A stretch of DNA of 64,000 nt from Icerya purchasi (GCA_039619475.1 CM077116.1:373932794-373996793); one strand, 5' to 3'; positions 1 to 12,611 are shown, counted from the first letter of the stretch. Program-made: numbers and translations. Notes: generated from the sequence alone by a model not told the origin.

Positions 1-927
1 CAGAAGGAGTAGTTTTTTTTTCGACTCAGGTCACTTGACAGCCGTGAAAAAGCTCTACATTACAGTTTTATATATTGTTAGCGGAAGTTTTGGATCGACG
101 TTATATTTAGAATTAGATAAACATTTAAAACGCGATAGATTGAATATTGAACGGGCTGAGTGTTTTTATATTGTGAATGTTAGTTTTAGGATTTTCATTA
201 CTGAAAGGAAGTGCTACACTTTCTTTAAAATAAGAAATTTTATTTCGGTGATCGGCGAATCTTAGTAAAGATACCAAAAACGGGGTTCTAGTACGAAAAT
301 ATAAGTTTTCATCTTCAGACTTTCCGATGTAAATTATTAACTGTCGTTCGAAAAATAGATTGTCTGCATCGAGAAGAACATTAGGGGGAATTGTTAAGGA
401 ACACACTCAGATGTTAAAGATTCCGCATCTATATTAATATAATATTTTTCAGAGTTTCTACCGTGTTTCTAATATAGAAATATGCTTTCGAATATTTTCA
501 AGTATGATGGTCACAACTTGCACTACTGGGGAAGGAAGTTTTTCAACACTCAAGTTTCTAAAAAATCAGCATAGAAGCACAGTGCTTGATAAAAGACTAA
601 ATAATAGTTAAGCAATAATGTTTATTGAATATGTGATCTATTTTGGAAAGGATAAATTTTAAAAACATTACTATCTCCGAATTTTCACTAAAAAAATGCA
701 GAAGAAAATTCTAAATTATTGTATTTTTTAATGTAAAAAAAAAACTTTTAATTATGATGTCTTTATTAATTAAACATTAATATATTGCTCTCAAAAATAC
801 TATGTAAAATATTATGGAATTTTATTCGTACTGGCAATATGTTTCGATTTCACAATAATTATTAGTTTATTAAAATAAAGTATTTACATTTTATGTTTGA
901 AATTTATTTTTATTTTGTTATAAAACT
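1..927. other. AT-rich stretch without a recognisable gene
   Basis: Only short open frames occur on either strand. None has a domain, plausible splice borders or a resemblance I recognise. Base composition is strongly AT-biased, with short poly(A)/poly(T) runs. Confidence 0.5.
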
Positions 928-1115
928 CTGAACTGCGCAGACAGTCTAGCAATCTGGGGCCCCGAGTTCGAATCTCGGGATATATATATATATATATACA
1001 TATACTAAATTAATTTTTTTTATTCCATCTTAAGGGGCCCGCTTAAGACGGGAGCCCTACGCCCGGGCTTCGTTGGCTTATGGGTAAAGACGGCACTGGG
1101 TACAAAATATATAAA
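928..1115 (+). repeat. tRNA-like (SINE-type) repeat, candidate
   Basis: A stem-loop around 966-985 reads CCGAG-TTCGAAT-CTCGG, the shape of a tRNA T-arm and a B-box-like pol III element, and it follows a short anticodon-arm-like pairing (CAGA/TCTG). No acceptor stem or full cloverleaf can be drawn. A short (TA)n run and a GC-rich segment around 1035-1070 follow. This suits a tRNA-derived SINE or a decayed tRNA pseudogene. The extent is a guess. Confidence 0.3.
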
Positions 1116-1309
1116 TAAATTAAGGTTATAAAAGTTTTATCGATAACACTGTATTTATGTTTCCGTTATAATAATTTTAAGTAACTTTGTACGATATTTA
1201 TAAAATAAAGAATGGAGATAATCTTTAGAACCCTGCCGACAAGCCTTATGCTTGGCGGGATCCTCAAACGCAGTGTATACATGTTTGGGAAAAATAAAAT
1301 ATCGCTTCA

Positions 1310-1528
1310 TTTTCTCAGAAAGCACTTTTGCTGCAATCGTTTTTAGCCTCCCCGTTCTTTGTAATCCTCATGCATCCTCTCCGTTCGCTCCTTTCGGTTA
1401 TTCTTTTATTAGCTTGCTTCATTTCTTCAATTTCTAAACTTCTTTCCAATATACAACCTCTGTTCCTTCTAGTGTTCTTCGCATTGTGTAAACTTTTGAC
1501 GAAAAAAAAAAAAAAAAAAAAAAAAAAT
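1310..1528 (+). mobile_element. Probable 3' tail of a non-LTR retrotransposon
   Basis: The segment encodes a short hydrophobic end (LLACFISSISKLL) similar in pattern to the C-termini of the LINE tails at 3350-3565 (LLAFFISSIFNLFLI) and 52566-53082 (LLVFFISLISNLFLI). It ends in a 25-base poly(A) at about 1502-1526. The Cys/His motif is lost. It could be a severely 5'-truncated copy of the same LINE superfamily; the match is short, so confidence is low. Confidence 0.35.
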
Positions 1529-1772
1529 AAATAAATAAAAATTTCGGACAACAGGATGAGGAAATATTCGAGAATATATCGGAAATGTCCGTTATAATAG
1601 AGAGGACGGTGGAATTTATGGAGTTTCATTTAGCAGACAAGTTTTCTAAAAGTGCTTCCGGATCGTGCCGTTGGAAACTTGAAATTGAGAAATGAACGCC
1701 ATCGAACTTCCCTCGAGTAGACCTTGGCTCTGAATTTTCCGAAATCAGTTAAATCAGGACCAGCTCTAGAGT

Positions 1773-2406
1773 GGTGAATTCCCATTTCGCCTAATTCCCA
1801 TTTCGCCTAATTCCCATTTCGCCTAAAATTAGGGTCGGGTTACTCAGGTAATAAAAAAAAGGTCAGACAAACATACGAATGATTTCGTGTTGGCAACAGC
1901 GCGTCATCATTATCGAATTTTAAGCAGACTAAACGTATCATTTTTTTTTTCTATTTGATTCCACTGTTAAGGTTTTTTTTTCTTTCCGAAATACAACAAA
2001 AAGGTTTATATGAAAATCAGAAGTGAAAAAATACCGCTAAAAATGTTTGATGTAAATATACGCGAAACGACCACTCCGATTAATATTTGCGAGTTATTTT
2101 ATTGGATGTCCAGTGCTGTATAAATCCCACCCGCCTTATCAGTCAGTATATAAAAGCCTTATTGATATTTAGTGTGACAAGAACATTAAGGTTCGGAGTT
2201 GCAGAAAAAATAATAAAAAAGCTAAATTATAATTAGGTGTAGTTTCGAAGTGGTCGCGTTTATGTAAGAAAAAAGGAATAAGAATCGAATAGAATTAACA
2301 ATAATGACATGACGTCGAATGATTATTACAGCGGTAATTTTATTATTGATTATTAAAATTACAATTATAAGTACATACAAAAAGTAAATGTTAAAATTAG
2401 GAAAAC
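1773..2406 (+). repeat. Left terminal inverted repeat of the 3.2-kb transposon
   Basis: This arm pairs with 4371-5006 in reverse complement with only scattered mismatches. It opens with three 16-bp subterminal repeats (about 1777-1827), followed by poly(A/T) runs. A TATA-box-like TATATAAAAG sits at 2147-2156, pointing into the element. The pairing stops sharply after the GAAAAC at 2401-2406. Confidence 0.85.
2147..2156 (+). promoter_or_regulatory. TATA-box-like element inside the left TIR
   Basis: TATATAAAAG matches a strong eukaryotic TATA box and points toward the element interior. The equivalent site in the right TIR (4621-4630, read on the minus strand) is CATATAAAAG. Full-length Mutator-type elements often carry their transposase promoter in the TIR, so this may be a relic promoter. 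No transcript start can be shown from sequence. Confidence 0.3.
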
Positions 2407-3349
2407 ATAAATAAAGCTCCATTTAGTTCACCTTGCCTTTTTGCCTTTTCTAGGCTTTTTATCAAAATAACTTCTTCCGGCTCAACGTAGCTCGGTACGC
2501 ATTTCAAACGCCTATACTGTCAGGAAGTGCTCTATTTCCGCTTCTCGGCCACGCACAACGAAACTAGTTCGCTACCCCTGCGTAGCGGTCAGATCCTTCG
2601 ATTTTTTAACCGAGAATGCGTCTTTGACAAACAATGCCGCGAGACCTTCCGAGAAATTGAATGATTATTACCAAAATTTTAATATTTTCAAAGGTCGTAA
2701 GAAATGCCAAATCCATCTGAATATGCGGAAAATCACCGCATACTGACTGTTTTACGCTATGAGGTCACAATTTGTTCTGGGTTGAGTGTTATGTGTATCA
2801 ACGTTCTGAAGGAAACTATTCTTCTATCTTGAATATTTAAATTTTCGCTTGTGAATAAACCAAAAATTTAGAGTCAGGCTAATATAGCAATGGGTATATC
2901 ATTTATAAAAACAAATCGAGCAGGTAAATAATATATATATATATATATCTAATATTTGTATATTGAAATATTTATTGCAAATTACGCTTTAAATGAAATG
3001 GTATTCAATTAGATTTTGACAACAGAGAATAAAAGAAATTATCATCCATTAAAAAATTATTTTCGCTTAATTGCTATAAATTTTTATTTTGTACGTCAAA
3101 AGTGTATGATAAAATATTTGGTTAATTGAATAGCGTCTTTTTATATTCTCTTTCTTTTTCCTTTTTGTAATGTTAAATCGTAATCTTTTGGCAATTTATT
3201 GAATGAAGCATTTTAAATAGTAAGATAGAAGGTTTTTTTTCTTTGACTTTTTTTGGATTTGCCAAAAAATCTGGCAGACTTAACAGATTATAAAAGAAAG
3301 AAGAAAAATATTATAATCTAATTCGATTGGACACAGGGGAAATAGAAGA

Positions 3350-3565
3350 AACAAGAGTGAGGAGGACAGTGCCCCTTTATTCCAATCTTCTGCGCTTTGG
3401 CCTCCCCACTCCTTACAGTGCCAAAGCCATTCTTGCTTTCTCCTCTCTCAATATAATTCCTTTGTTAGCTTTCTTTATCTCCTCAATTTTTAATCTTTTC
3501 CTTATATAATGTACAGTTCTCTGCGTTGGGTAAGTTTTACTGTTGACGTGCCCAAAAAATTGGAA
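3350..3565 (+). mobile_element. LINE 3'-end fragment nested in the transposon
   Basis: The sequence is closely similar to the end of the LINE tail at 52566-53082: the same LLRFGLPTPYS-type peptide, the same stop region (CTTATATAATGTACA), and the same GACGTGCCCA terminus before an A-rich tail. It is truncated 5' of the C-terminal Cys/His motif. Lying between the two TIRs, it inserted into the transposon or was carried by its ancestor. Confidence 0.7.
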
Positions 3566-4370
3566 AAAAAAATTTTTTTTTTTACTTTGTCGGAAACGCT
3601 AAAAACAACATTTTTTACGTTTTATTTATTTTTTTCATTCCAATTATTGAAATTACTTGAAAAACATCGTCATTATAATAAACGTGACTAATTTGAAGAG
3701 GAATTTTTCAAAGTCCAACAGCAACCATTTAGGCTTCTGGAGAAGTTATTTATACCTTAAAATTCGATTTTAAAAGTATTTTTAACAACATGCGCCAAGT
3801 TTTACCGTTTCATCTTGTAGAATGGGGAAAAAAATCATGACTGTATCTTCTAAATTTTTTTTATACCGTGCGACACATCTAAAAATGTAATAACCCCTTA
3901 TTACTACCAATCTTTCGCCATTTTTTAATCGATTGTCATTATTTTCACTGCTTTCTACAACTAAAAATCTATTGTTAAAGATTATCTAATATAACAAATA
4001 TACTCGAGGGATAGATATAAGAATATTTAAAATATACATTTTTTTGATATGGTGCTTTTAAATCTATGCTCATTTATTAATCCCATAAAAGCCATGAACT
4101 GACCCCATATAACAGGGACTTCACCTTGTTTATTCCTTGCTTACTCTTCTTTTTCTGGTGTACACCGAGTTTAATAGTAAATCTAGTAATTTTTCTCGTC
4201 CTAATACCCAAATTTTGAAAAATCTCTTGTAATCGTATATGTTGATTATTTATTCAAATCCGAAGCAGTATTTAATTTTTAAATTCTTTCGATTTGCAAA
4301 TTCACTTTTTTTGAATTAAAGAAAAATGAAATTAGGTTCAGGAACTTTTGTTAAAAAAAAGAGAAACACT

Positions 4371-5006
4371 GTTTTCCTAATTTTAACATTTACTTTTTGT
4401 ATGTAATTATAATTGTAATTTTAATAATCAATAATAAAATTACCGCTGTAATAATCATTCGACGTCATGTCATTATTGTTAATTCTATTCGATTCTTATT
4501 CCTTTTTTCTTACATAAACGCGACCACTTCGAAACTACACCTAATTATAATTTAGCTTTTTTATTATTTTTTCTGCAACTCCGAACCTTCATGTTCATGT
4601 CACACTAAATATCAATAAGGCTTTTATATGCTGACTGATAAGGCGGGTGTGATTTATACAGCACTGGACTTCGAATGGAATAACTCGCAAATATTAATCG
4701 GAGTGGTCGTTTCGCGTATATTTACATCAAACATTTTTAGCGGTATTTTTTCACTTCTGATTTTCATATAAACCTTTTTGTTGTATTTCAGAAAGAAAAA
4801 AAAACCTTAACACAGTGGAATCAAATAGAAAAAAAAAATGATACGTTTAGTCTGCTTAAAATTCGATAATGATGACGCGCTGTTGCCAACACGAAATCAT
4901 TCGTATGTTTGTCTGACCTTTTTTTTATTACCTGAGTAACCCGACCTTAATTTTAGGCGAAATGGGAATTAGGCGAATTGGGAATTAGGCGAAATGGTAC
5001 CAGACC
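4371..5006 (-). repeat. Right terminal inverted repeat of the 3.2-kb transposon
   Basis: Reverse complement of 1773-2406. It keeps the three subterminal 16-bp units, the middle one with a single substitution (gcgaattggg for gcgaaatggg). The outer end reads ...GGTACCAGACC, so its reverse complement begins GGT like the left end. Confidence 0.85.
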
Positions 5007-5015
5007 CTCTAGAGT

Positions 5016-8000
5016 TGGCTTATGTTCGCATACAGCGAGGCGTCTATGTAGTTTCCAGACGACGATTTATTGTAAATTTATTTTTTTTTAAAAATGTCAA
5101 TAAGCAAATGTAAATTCTTGCTCGAGTTTTACTGCGTCCTATAATATTACATCGATGTTTTCAAATTAATTCAGAAAAAGGAAGAACAAAAGGAAATGCT
5201 TGAAGCTTTAAAAGGTGTGCTCTAGAAACGCTTATTGAATTTCGATACTCTGGCAGTAATTTTACGTCTTATGCGATAGAACGCCTTTATCATTTTTATG
5301 GAAAAGTAACTGTAAATTTATTCGCTCCTATGGCTATACCGGTATTCATGGTTTTTCGGGAATTTCATGCGGAGGCAATAAACGATTTCCGAAATATTGA
5401 TGGACTGAGAAGCAAGATTAGACCCCGCTTAGTTGTTAAGGAGTGAACAACAGAGTTCAACACAATAGGCGAAAAACGCATGAAACTGTTCGGACGGCCT
5501 CGTCAAAGATACAAAACAACTGTGCACATTTGGAATAATGTGCGATATCATCAATACCATCAGGCAGAGAAGGATGATGTAAGTTTATTTATTAGGCGAG
5601 TCAACTTACTACAACGTTTACTGCTGTATAACTAAAAGACAGAGTTAACGAAGACCTTGTCCAAACAAATTCTACGGAAATTTAGTTTGTAAATGAAGGC
5701 GGGGTTCCGTTGAGTGTAGAAATGAGATCTAAAGACGAGGATGACGGGAAGAGGTGAAATTATGATCCAAGTATTGCGCAAAGGACGTAAAAGGGAAGAT
5801 TTTCTTCTTCTCATGATGTTTTAGTAAGTAGTATATATTATACAGAAATTGAAGCAAAAAATTGCTAATTTTATTGCAAAGTTTTTTTTTTTTTTTTTTT
5901 ACCGATGCAACTATCTAGTGTAATTGTTGATTACTTTCTGCAAAACCGTCAACAGTTCTCGACTGCCACTATAGGGGGGGAGTGGTCAAAAAGTCATTGG
6001 ACAAAGATTGATCTACCTGGCACGTATTTATCTTTACCGGATACGAAAAAAGCCCCATTCTTCCTCTTTAACATCCGATCTCCACTGCTTGAAGTGGTTC
6101 CTAAAAATGAACACTTTTACCGGGAGACACCTCAAGGTAGCTTTTCGACAGATTAAAAAAATCCGAAGAAACATATTTTTTATCGTAAAATCACGCACTT
6201 TCAAAATATTTCCATCTCCCTTTACACATTTTTGTCGCAATTCTCGCCATACTTCAGTCCGTTATTCGAAGCATCGAGCGAACTTCGTGTTGGTGATGTT
6301 GCGCTTTTGTTCCTTCTTGTTTTCTTGACTGAATACTGTTGACTGGGGTTTCCTTTCCGGATAGATTTCGGTTTAGGCTAGAATCAGAAATCACTGATGT
6401 TAAAACTGCAGTAATTTTATTCTAGAGGCAGGTTGGGAAGAAATATATGTGTGACACGGAACATTAATGCAACAGCCGGTCACTCTTTTTCCCGTCCGGT
6501 TGTTTCACACGAAATTTTTCACACAAACGCCATAAAACACATCGCAGCAGAATAAAAGACATTGATCGGGGAGGACCCGTCTTGGAGTACAAAATAAACA
6601 TCAGGCCTTCGCCGTTAAAGATCAACATCATCAGCTTCGGCCGTTTTTCATTCTTCAATTCGGGAGAACTCTTTTTTCTTAAGTAATCCATTGCGAATCA
6701 CTTTCTTTTCTCTGCATCGTACCTGTACTACACTGTCAGGTTTCCGTTAAAGTTTTTCGAACGATCCTGAAATCGAAATCGAGAGAAGAATTAATTTTCT
6801 GATTTGTCAGATAGCCATCATCTGATCGCGGCAAAAAGTGAAACGATTTGCAACTCTGGTCGACCGGTTTTCGCGCCATGTTCGATGTATTCTGAGCCGC
6901 TGGCGAAATTTCGAAACCGAAAATGAACCCCACTCCTCTCCGCTTGATTCGGCATAAATTTGTTTCGTCAGACAGAAATATTCACTAAACCTTTTTACAA
7001 AGTAAAAAACTGAAAAAGCTATGCGCATAAAACGCATAATATACACGCTAGTCGACAGATAGTTCGAAAAAGCTCAAGCCTTCCATTTTCGCCTTGCTGC
7101 ATTGCATACCACTCTTGCTGCAAATTTTGATCAGACCTTGTTTCGACACATTGTCTAACCGTTTTCTCTGCTAGCTCTCCCCTTAAATTAGTACTTTTAT
7201 TATCACATTTTTCCTCGCTATATGCTCGAAATGCCTTAGTTTAAGATCGAAAGTTATAGTGACAGGTTTATTCGTTGATATTTAGACTGATCGCGGAGCG
7301 TTCTTTTTTCTATACATGCGATCCCCAGAAGCTTATCTAGAACTGGACTCGAGTCTCTTTCTACCTTTTCTTTTCTACCGTGTATAGTATGAACGTGAAA
7401 AACATTAAGGTCTGAGCCAACTTTATTTTCTCCCCTTTTATTTTAGAAAAATCGAGAAATTATTAAATATTATCACTCGTAATGCGTGAAAGTTGTAAAT
7501 AACGTCCTATATATCAGCTTTTGATCCTACTTATACCGCGCATCTTCCCGGTGAATCGCCAGAATCTTTTCTTTACTCTTGTCGCTATAAAGATCGTACG
7601 ATTGTTGATTAGTTGTAACTTTTAGGGTAATATCATTGATAACTACATACAGATGTATTTAAAAATCCCGTTTACAAATAAGCACAATTCATTTAATTAA
7701 AATTAAAATTAAATAAAAAATAAATTAATAGTAATGCTTCGGAAAATTTTGTTCCGTAATCGTGGTTAACCTATGCAATCTATAGACGGTCCTAGAAACA
7801 TGTCGGTTATTTTATTTTTATTTTAATTAAATTATATGTTCCTTAATAATGTCTGTTTTGGGTCGGTGTTTTAATTTTTTCGGTATGTGCTACTGAAAGT
7901 GCCGTATACGGCTGCACGTTGAAGGCTTTTCATCCTTTATTTGTTAAGTTGTAAATATAAGAAATATTAGTCATACTCGTAAGGCTAATCTGATTATATA

Positions 8001-8804
8001 TTGTACGTATTAGTTTTTTAGCAGTGCAGACGATGCTACCTGTTTTCTCTAAGCTTTCACAAATATTAGATGGATGTGCTCGTATTTCTAAAATTTTTAA
8101 GTTTTCCGGATGTATAATTTCTTTTTAAAGGATTATTCGCATACTTAGTGGGCTCACTACGTCAATTAGAATCGGCTATAAACTAATAAAGTACACATTA
8201 TCAAATTCGAAAACAGAAAAACGTCCTACATTATAATAGGTTTCTTAAAATGTTAAGAACCATTACACATTTACCCCTTATCACGTAATCGGAAATTATG
8301 CAATGCTTTTTTTGTTTTTTTTTTTTTTTTGTTTTTTTTTTGTTTTTGTTTTTAAATAAAAACTTCTATTGAAGAATAACACGACAATAGTTGATTATAA
8401 TTTTAGAAAATCAGCCGAATGGCGATTGCTTTATTAGAGAGTTCAATGCAAGTCGGGCGATTAAAATTAAAAAGCACGAAAATAATTCATTATAAAAGGA
8501 CTTATTCTAATGAAAAGGTAATAATAGAATTTTTATCCCTGAATAAAGTATTTCCCGAAAAATAAAATTATTAAATAGCCTGAAGTACATAAAAAAAGAA
8601 TTTATAATTAATTAGCTAATTTAAAATACTAATAAACACGTAGTGAAATTACCTGCGTTACATGACAGGTGCATGGATGGTCTTCTTTCTCTAAATCTAT
8701 AAAAAAAAAAAAATATAGTATAAAGTGAATTTTTTTTTTTTTTTTTTTCGTGTTCAAATAACATGTAGTTGGGAAACAGCAACTCCGTTTTATTATATAA
8801 ATTT

Positions 8805-8835
<31 letters not shown>

Positions 8836-8838
8836 GTG

Positions 8839-8869
<31 letters not shown>

Positions 8870-9102
8870 GTATATGCAAGTAATCTAGAAAATTTTTCAT
8901 GTAAACAATTCTTCAATAGTAAAATATATCTACTAGTAGAAGAACTGCGGAAGTATGCGAAATCCAGATACTTTTATATCATACCTTGAAATTTTATATA
9001 ATATCAAATAGTTTTAGACGATATATTCAAGCGAAATTAATACTTTTCCGATTATATTTATTATTGGCAATATGTTGTGAAACTGCATAACGCGTAGATG
9101 TT
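5016..9102. other. No recognisable gene; AT-rich, simple repeats
   Basis: Short open frames occur (for example around 5905-6328, 6464-6691 and 6807-7046), but they overlap one another on both strands, lack recognisable domains and have no clear splice context. The less AT-rich part at about 5900-7100 could hold diverged transposon or regulatory sequence; I cannot assign it. Poly(T) runs lie near 8308-8350 and 8731-8748. Confidence 0.4.
8805..8876. repeat. (TA)n microsatellite, interrupted by TG units
   Basis: Alternating TA with regularly spaced TATG/TGTA interruptions. The YIYIHIYI-type peptide readable on the minus strand is an artefact of this repeat. Confidence 0.9.
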
Positions 9103-9170
9103 TTTTTGTTTTTTTTTTTTTTTTTGGGCTCGTCAACCAAGGACCTTTACCCAGAAACAAAATATAAAGG
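9103..9170 (-). mobile_element. Short LINE 3'-UTR fragment with poly(A), minus strand
   Basis: Read on the minus strand, this is a 'ttctgggtaaaggtccttgg' type sequence followed by GACGAGCCC and a run of A. It matches the 3' end of the element at 9520-12608 (ttctgggtgtaggtccttag ... GACGTGCCC). Only about the last 60 bases remain, so it is an extremely 5'-truncated insertion or a decayed relic. It lies just upstream of a full relative in the opposite orientation. Confidence 0.55.
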
Positions 9171-9519
9171 AAATAAGTCGGTTATATTTTGATGCGATCC
9201 AGAAATTTTATCTAAAAAGGAACAAATAGCAGGAATAATTAGTGGGGAAGGGTCGGAGACACTCCCTTAAAACGAGAGGTGGTCACTCAATTAGTCTGAA
9301 ATTCACATCAAGTTTTGAATGGACCGCATATTTTGTGCTTTTTGCTTAATTTTTAAAACGGATTTTATATTATTTTCAGGTTGAATGTTTCGAGTACTTG
9401 GCGCATAATGAGCCATTTTCATTTTAATTTGTTTCGGTGCGAATTAAAAAGTCTGCTACGCTATCGTTTGTTCTTTATATATTCTCTTTTTACCCGTTTG
9501 ACTCTATTTTTATTATTAT

Positions 9520-12500
9520 TTCTCCTGGATTCTTCGCTTCCTAATTTTCATCCTGGTCTTGATCCCGTACATGTTTATAATTCTTTCTTGCAATCTATCA
9601 AGTCTGCCCTTAACGCCTCTTCCCCTTCTAGTCATCATTCATTCGCCAATCGGCGTGCTGCGTCCTCTTCTATTCGGTGGAACGAGGATTGCAACGCTGC
9701 TTTTGACCGTAGTCGAACTACTTTTAGAGCTTTCCGTACGAATCCCACAACTGAAAATTTTCTTGCTCATAAACGAGCGAATGCAAGAGCTCGGTATGTA
9801 CTAAAAGCCTCGAAGAAGTCCTCTTGGAGGAATTTCTGCTCTTCTTTCTCAAGAACAACCTCCCTTTCACGTATCTGGAAAATGGCAAGAGCTTTTAAAT
9901 TCCCATCCTCTGAACGTCCTAACAATTTCAATATTTCCGATGATTGCCTATTACCGTTTATTGATTCTGTCGCTCCCGCTTACGTTCCTAACTTTGACGA
10001 ATTTTATCCCGCTCCTTTTCCACAAGATTCTCCTCCACATTTCCTTACTTCTGCCTTCAACATTAATGAACTAAAGTCTGTTCTCTCAAAATCTTCCAGT
10101 CCCACTCCAGGTCTCGACGGCATACCTTATCTTGTTCTTAAAAACCTATCTGAATTATCTATTAATACTCTCCTCAACCTTTTTAATGCTTTTCTTTCCA
10201 GAGGTGTGTAACTTCTCCTTGCTGGAACTCTTTTATCATAATTCCTATTCCTAAAAAAAGTTCCTCCTTTCGTGCAATTTCTTTAGCATCCTGTATCAGA
10301 AAACTATTCGAAGGTATGCTAAACAGGCGCCTTGTTTGGTGGCTGGAACATAACCACGTTCTTCCTAGCAATATGTTTGGCTTACGGCCTGGGATTGGCC
10401 CTCCTGATTGTATTAGTCTCTTTGTTTCCAGTATATACAAATCCTTCATCCAAAAAACAGTACACCTTAGCTTCCTTCATTGATGTCTCCTCTGCTTTTG
10501 ATAATGTACACCTGCCAACTTTAAGAGAAAAAATGTCGGCAATTAACGTCCCAGTTAAATTTTCTTCCCCCCCTGGTTATTAATCTCATGATGAATCGCT
10601 CTATCCATATTTCTTCTATACCTCTCTGCCGTGAAAGAAAAATTTTTCGCGGCCTCCCACAAGGTTCTTCTCTTAGTCCTACTCTCTTTAATATCTACAC
10701 TATCGGTGTTGCTTCTCTTCCTTTAAATTCTTCCTCCTTGTTTTTTGCCGATGATATCCTGCTTTTTTCCTCCGCCTCTGATTTCGTAGCCGCTAATGAG
10801 GCTCTTAGTTCGTCTCTTACTGCACTGGATCACTCCTTATCCTCAATTAACCTTTCTATCTCTCCTTCTAAGTCTTCGTCTATTGTCTTTACACTTCGCC
10901 CTTACAATCCTGCCTTGCTTAATCTATCTGTGAACAATTTACCTCTTCCTCACGTTAACTGTTTCTGCTATCTTGGAGTTTTTCTCAATAGTCGGCTGAC
11001 ATTCTCTGAACATATTGATTATCTTTCCTCTTCTGCTATGAAAAGGCTAAACCCGCTGAAAGCGCTGTCCATGGGGTGGTGATCCGTACATTCTGATCGT
11101 CTTGTATAAAGCCGTTGTCCGTTCCAAATTTGATTACTGCTCTTTTATCTATGGTTGTGCCTCTATATCTCGTCTTTCTAAATTGGACATTATCCAAAAT
11201 TCGTGTCTTCGGCTTTGTCTTGGTGCTCTCAAGTCTATTCCAATTCCAGCAATTCTCGCAGAGTCTCACGCACCACCCCTGTCTCTTCGCAGATCCTACT
11301 TAGGCTATCGTTTCCTCTCCAAACGTCTTCCTCTTACGTCCTGTACTCTTATTCATTCCTACCTTTCAATTGATAAGAACTGGCGTTTTACGCCTAGGAA
11401 AATCCCTGTTTTAGCCCTTATTTCCCTTCGCCTTAGTTCCTTTTGGCCTTACACAATCTCAGGTAATAATCTTTCTGCCTTTTCTTTTAGCTTTGTCGAT
11501 CTCTGCCATTCTCCCAATGTTTCTTTTGTACCGTCACTTTCCAAATCCTTTCCTCGGGCAATAATTCAACAGGAATTCCACAGCATTATCAATTCCCAAT
11601 TTCCATCGCATGTACCCATCTTCACAGATGGCTCCAGGGGACCTCATGGTGTTGGAGCTTCTTTTATTCTTCCGGACTTCAATTTTTCTGAATCATTTTG
11701 TCTTCCTTCTTTCTGTTCTAACTTTATAAACGAGTTAACGTCTATTCTACGCTCGATTATCTTCATTTCTTCCAGTCGTCAGTTTTCTAATTATTTGATT
11801 ATCTCAGACTCCATGAATGTTCTTCAAGCGATCAGCTCCCCTTTTCCTGATAACTCCTCTGATTTCATCATTCTTCGCATACGCTGTCTTATCTATCTTC
11901 TTTCCTCTCACTACTCCATCTGTGTTGATTTTTTGTGGATTCCCAGCCATATGGGCATTAAAGGTAATGAAATGAATGATTCCTTGGCTCGAGTTGCTGC
12001 TTCCTCTCGTTCCTTCTTTAAAAAAATTCCATCTTCCAACTTGAATTCCCCCTATGTTCCAAATTTCATCTTAAATTTTGGTCAGATATTTACCCTTCCT
12101 CCTTCCGTAACGAACAATCCTTTTATCTGTCTGTACAACCTAGTCTTCCTTCTATCCCCTGGTTCTTTGGGTTTCCTTCACTTCCCCGTTCCGTTGTCAT
12201 TTCTATGATTCGCTTGCGTTTTGGCCATTCTGCCCTTCCTTCCTCTCGTTTTCGCTTTTCCCTTGTTTCTTCTCTCCAAATTGTCCTCTTCACCCTAATG
12301 TGGCGGCGAATTGCGACGCTAATCACGTATCTTTTTTCAATGTCCATCTCTTTCTGTTGAACGCGCGGTATCCTATATTCTTGTTTGCTGAAACTCAAGC
12401 TCCCCGCTCCTTATTGTGCATCAGATATTCTGTCCTTCTTTTCACCATCCATCATCTCATCCGTTAGTTCCTTTATATTGTCAATATCTGACCGAATCAA

Positions 12501-12574
12501 AATTTAACTGACGGCTCTTTTCTTTTTTGTTATTTCTGGGTGTAGGTCCTTAGCTGACGTGCCCAAAGAGGGGA

Positions 12575-12608
<34 letters not shown>
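9520..12608 (+). mobile_element. 5'-truncated non-LTR retrotransposon with RT and RNase H, frameshifted
   Basis: The segments read in order as a LINE polyprotein broken across several frames. First comes the linker after the endonuclease domain (SSIRWNEDCNAAFDRS, SKKSSWRNF; about 9520-9900). Reverse transcriptase follows: GLDGIPY near 10111, the motif A segment DVSSAFDNVH near 10490, RGLPQGSSLSP near 10652, and the catalytic FADD box near 10745. RNase H is at about 11615-12000 with its acidic residues visible in TDGS, NELTSI, SDSM and NEMND. A degenerate Cys/His segment sits near 12310, and a 3' UTR ends in GACGTGCCC plus a long poly(A). The apurinic endonuclease domain is absent, so the copy is truncated. 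At least four frame breaks (near 10209, 10400, 10580 and 11080) make it a pseudogene. RT plus RNase H in this order is found in I/R1/LOA-type LINEs; the exact clade is not resolved. Confidence 0.85.

Positions 12609-12611
<3 letters not shown>

Larger units (their letters stand above)
1773..5006. mobile_element. Non-autonomous DNA transposon with ~635-bp terminal inverted repeats (MULE/foldback-like)
   Basis: The two ends are long, nearly identical inverted repeats (1773-2406 and 4371-5006). Both outer ends start GGT, and both carry three copies of a 16-bp subterminal motif, taattcccatttcgcc. The 9-mer CTCTAGAGT directly abuts both sides (1764-1772 and 5007-5015), which fits a target-site duplication of the length typical of Mutator-like elements. 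The 8-base core CTCTAGAG is palindromic, so it could instead belong to the inverted repeat. The 1.96-kb interior has no transposase-like frame and carries a nested LINE tail, so this copy cannot move on its own. The high similarity of the arms suggests a fairly recent insertion or arm-to-arm gene conversion. The superfamily is inferred from structure only. Confidence 0.75.

Noticed and set aside
966..985. Functional tRNA gene
   Set aside because: Only the T-arm is convincing; there is no acceptor stem or D arm.
8629..8916. Minus-strand frame with YIYIHIYI repeats
   Set aside because: It is a translation of the (TA)n microsatellite.
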